From assembly GCA_021740785.1 (NCBI GenBank), contig JAIOZI010000010.1, positions 1 through 64,000 of the forward strand: a stretch of 64,000 nucleotides of DNA, given 5' to 3'. Source of the DNA: Melioribacteraceae bacterium. GTDB taxonomy: Bacteria > Bacteroidota > Ignavibacteria > Ignavibacteriales > Melioribacteraceae. Made by a program: the position numbers and the translations under genes. Positions 62,746 to 64,000 of the stretch are shown piece by piece (position 1 is the first letter of the stretch; each line of letters begins with the position of its first letter). The notes under the pieces are model-generated. The model made no database searches and had not been told where the DNA came from. It worked only from the letters and a program-made list of their open reading frames with translations.

Positions 62746-64000
62746 ATGTTTAATAAATTAAAAGAACTCAGTAAAGACACCGCCGTTTACGGTATAAGCA
62801 CGATAGTCGGAAGATTTCTCGGTTTTCTTCTCGTTCCATTCTACACCAATGTATTCCCCACAGATGAATTTGGAATTTACGCAACTGTTTATGCTTACCT
62901 GGCATTTTTTAATATATTGTTTATTTACGGAATGGATGCTGCGTTTATGAAATACGCATCAATCGCAGATGAAAAAGAAAAGAAAGATATATTCTCAACA
63001 CCGATTATTTTTATAACATTCACGTCTATATTATTAGTGGGAGTAATTTATTTATTAAAAGCCCCTTTGCAACAATTAATGTTCATTCCGGAAAGACATT
63101 CTCAATTACTTAATTATGTTGTGTTCATAATTTTGTTTGATACGATAGCGCTCATTCCGTTTGGTCATCTTAGACTGCAGCGTAAAGCGGGCAAGTTTGC
63201 GCTGATCAAAATTCTGAACATCGGGATTAATCTTGTACTGAACGTGATTTTAGTACTTGGATATAATTATGGAATTGAAGCTATTTTTATAAGCAACCTC
63301 GCTGCATCGGCATTTTCACTACTTGCAGTTTCACCTGATATTTTGAAATATTTAAAATTCCGATTGAGGAAAGACATTCTAATCAAAATGCTGCAATTCG
63401 GAATTCCATATCTTCCTGCAAGTTTAGCCGCAATGATTGTGCAAGTTATAGACAGACCGATATTAAGATATCTCACGGATGAAAGTACGGTCGGAATTTA
63501 TCAGGCAAATTACAAACTAGGAATCTTTATGATGTTATTTGTTTCTATGTTCCAATATGCCTGGCAGCCGTTTTTTTTAACTAATGCACAAGAGAAAAAT
63601 GCCAAGGATATTTTTGCTAAAGTTCTGACTTTATTCACCATTACCTCTTCATTGATTTGGATAGTTCTTACCTTATTTATTGATGATCTGGCATCAATAG
63701 AATTTTGGAACGGTAAAACAATCATCGGTAAAGAATTTCTTCCCGGTTTATCAATCGTACCGATAATTTTATTGGCTTACATTTTTCACGGGATGTACGT
63801 GAATTTTCAGGCAGGAATTTATATTGAAGAAAAGACAAAATATTTTCCGCTGGTTACCGGAGCCGGAGCGCTTGTAAATTTACTGATGAATTTTTTATTG
63901 ATTCCGGTTATCGGAATTTACGGCGCCGCTTATGCTACTCTTGCCAGTTATGTTGTAATGTCTGCCGGCTTATTTATTACATCTCAGAGGTTTTATAAAA
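62746..64000 (+). CDS. Polysaccharide flippase-type membrane protein, 3' end beyond window
   Basis: The frame is open from the ATG at 62746 to the window edge (418 codons). It begins MFNKLKELSKDTAVYGISTI and continues VGRFLGFLLVPFYTNVFPTD and EFGIYATVYAYLAFFN, the typical opening of MOP-superfamily (PST-type) polysaccharide flippases. About eleven transmembrane segments are visible. It is a second flippase in the window, more distant from the locus and set behind accA, so it may serve another glycan or lipid. The 3' end is missing. Confidence 0.87.
   Translation, partial: MFNKLKELSKDTAVYGISTIVGRFLGFLLVPFYTNVFPTDEFGIYATVYAYLAFFNILFIYGMDAAFMKYASIADEKEKKDIFSTPIIFITFTSILLVGVIYLLKAPLQQLMFIPERHSQLLNYVVFIILFDTIALIPFGHLRLQRKAGKFALIKILNIGINLVLNVILVLGYNYGIEAIFISNLAASAFSLLAVSPDILKYLKFRLRKDILIKMLQFGIPYLPASLAAMIVQVIDRPILRYLTDESTVGIYQANYKLGIFMMLFVSMFQYAWQPFFLTNAQEKNAKDIFAKVLTLFTITSSLIWIVLTLFIDDLASIEFWNGKTIIGKEFLPGLSIVPIILLAYIFHGMYVNFQAGIYIEEKTKYFPLVTGAGALVNLLMNFLLIPVIGIYGAAYATLASYVVMSAGLFITSQRFYK

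Overview
The window most resembles a chromosome segment of an Ignavibacteria-type bacterium (Ignavibacteriota, Chlorobi/Bacteroidota relatives). Evidence: a type IX secretion C-terminal sorting domain with the NYPNPFNPTT signature, an AT-rich genome with very tight gene packing, a complete dcw cluster, FtsI with a PASTA tail, MurE of the meso-DAP type, and outer-membrane barrels ending in Phe. Assignment below class level cannot be made from the sequence alone.

Layout. 1-2.4 kb: the start of an IS4-family (DUF4372) transposase runs off the left edge and has cut away the 5' end of a T9SS cargo gene. 2.4-2.8 kb: a dispersed repeat. 2.8-5.2 kb: a copper-export pair (CopZ-like chaperone plus CopA). 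5.3-6.6 kb: two tandem paralogous Lys-rich single-pass membrane proteins, the promoter-proximal one behind a near-consensus sigma-54 promoter. 6.8-8.15 kb: HU protein, a zinc-ribbon/TPR membrane protein, a 31-codon ribosomal-type protein (AURKAIP1/COX24 family) and tRNA-Thr(CGT).

8.1-15.2 kb: a roughly 7-kb integrative element inserted in the tRNA-Thr gene. A perfect 47-bp direct repeat (8112-8158 and 15154-15200) marks the attachment sites. It carries two paralogous tyrosine recombinases, a DnaG/Toprim-like primase with a degenerate zinc finger, a DUF3987-like helicase, a small ribbon-helix-helix-like protein and two unknown genes. I see no relaxase, capsid or toxin gene. Two copies of one complex cis-element (11-bp iterons GTCTTAAnTAC, one inverted copy, 7-nt spacer, AT-rich tract) lie in opposite orientations at 8589-8727 and 13514-13650 and bracket the replication block. 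This is the most unusual structure in the window.

15.3-24.2 kb: an apparent regulon: MarR/GbsR-like regulator, FabG-like reductase, a KASIII-like enzyme lacking the canonical His and Asn, an SSS symporter, an acyl-CoA synthetase, a surface lipoprotein, an outer-membrane barrel and a lipoprotein alpha/beta hydrolase. A shared GTTT-N10-AAAC block precedes both the regulator and the reductase. 24.2-26.9 kb: a ricin-like secreted protein, a small membrane protein and a PrsW-type protease. 26.9-27.9 kb: repeat-rich non-coding DNA.

27.9-43.8 kb: the division and cell-wall cluster mraZ-rsmH-ftsL-ftsI-murE-murF-mraY-murD-ftsW-murG-murC-ftsQ-ftsA-ftsZ, with mostly overlapping genes, a two-box MraZ operator in front and a long hairpin terminator behind. 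44-61.3 kb: an extracellular or surface polysaccharide locus (RmlB, SLBB export protein, Wzz, Wzx, Wzy, several glycosyltransferases, a sulfotransferase, an LhgO-type oxidase, a WbaP/WcaJ-type initiating transferase, and a GT2 fused to a catalytically gutted second transferase). By eye, 45.7-55.8 kb is more AT-rich than its flanks. 61.3-64 kb: accA, a YbgC-type thioesterase and a second flippase cut by the right edge.
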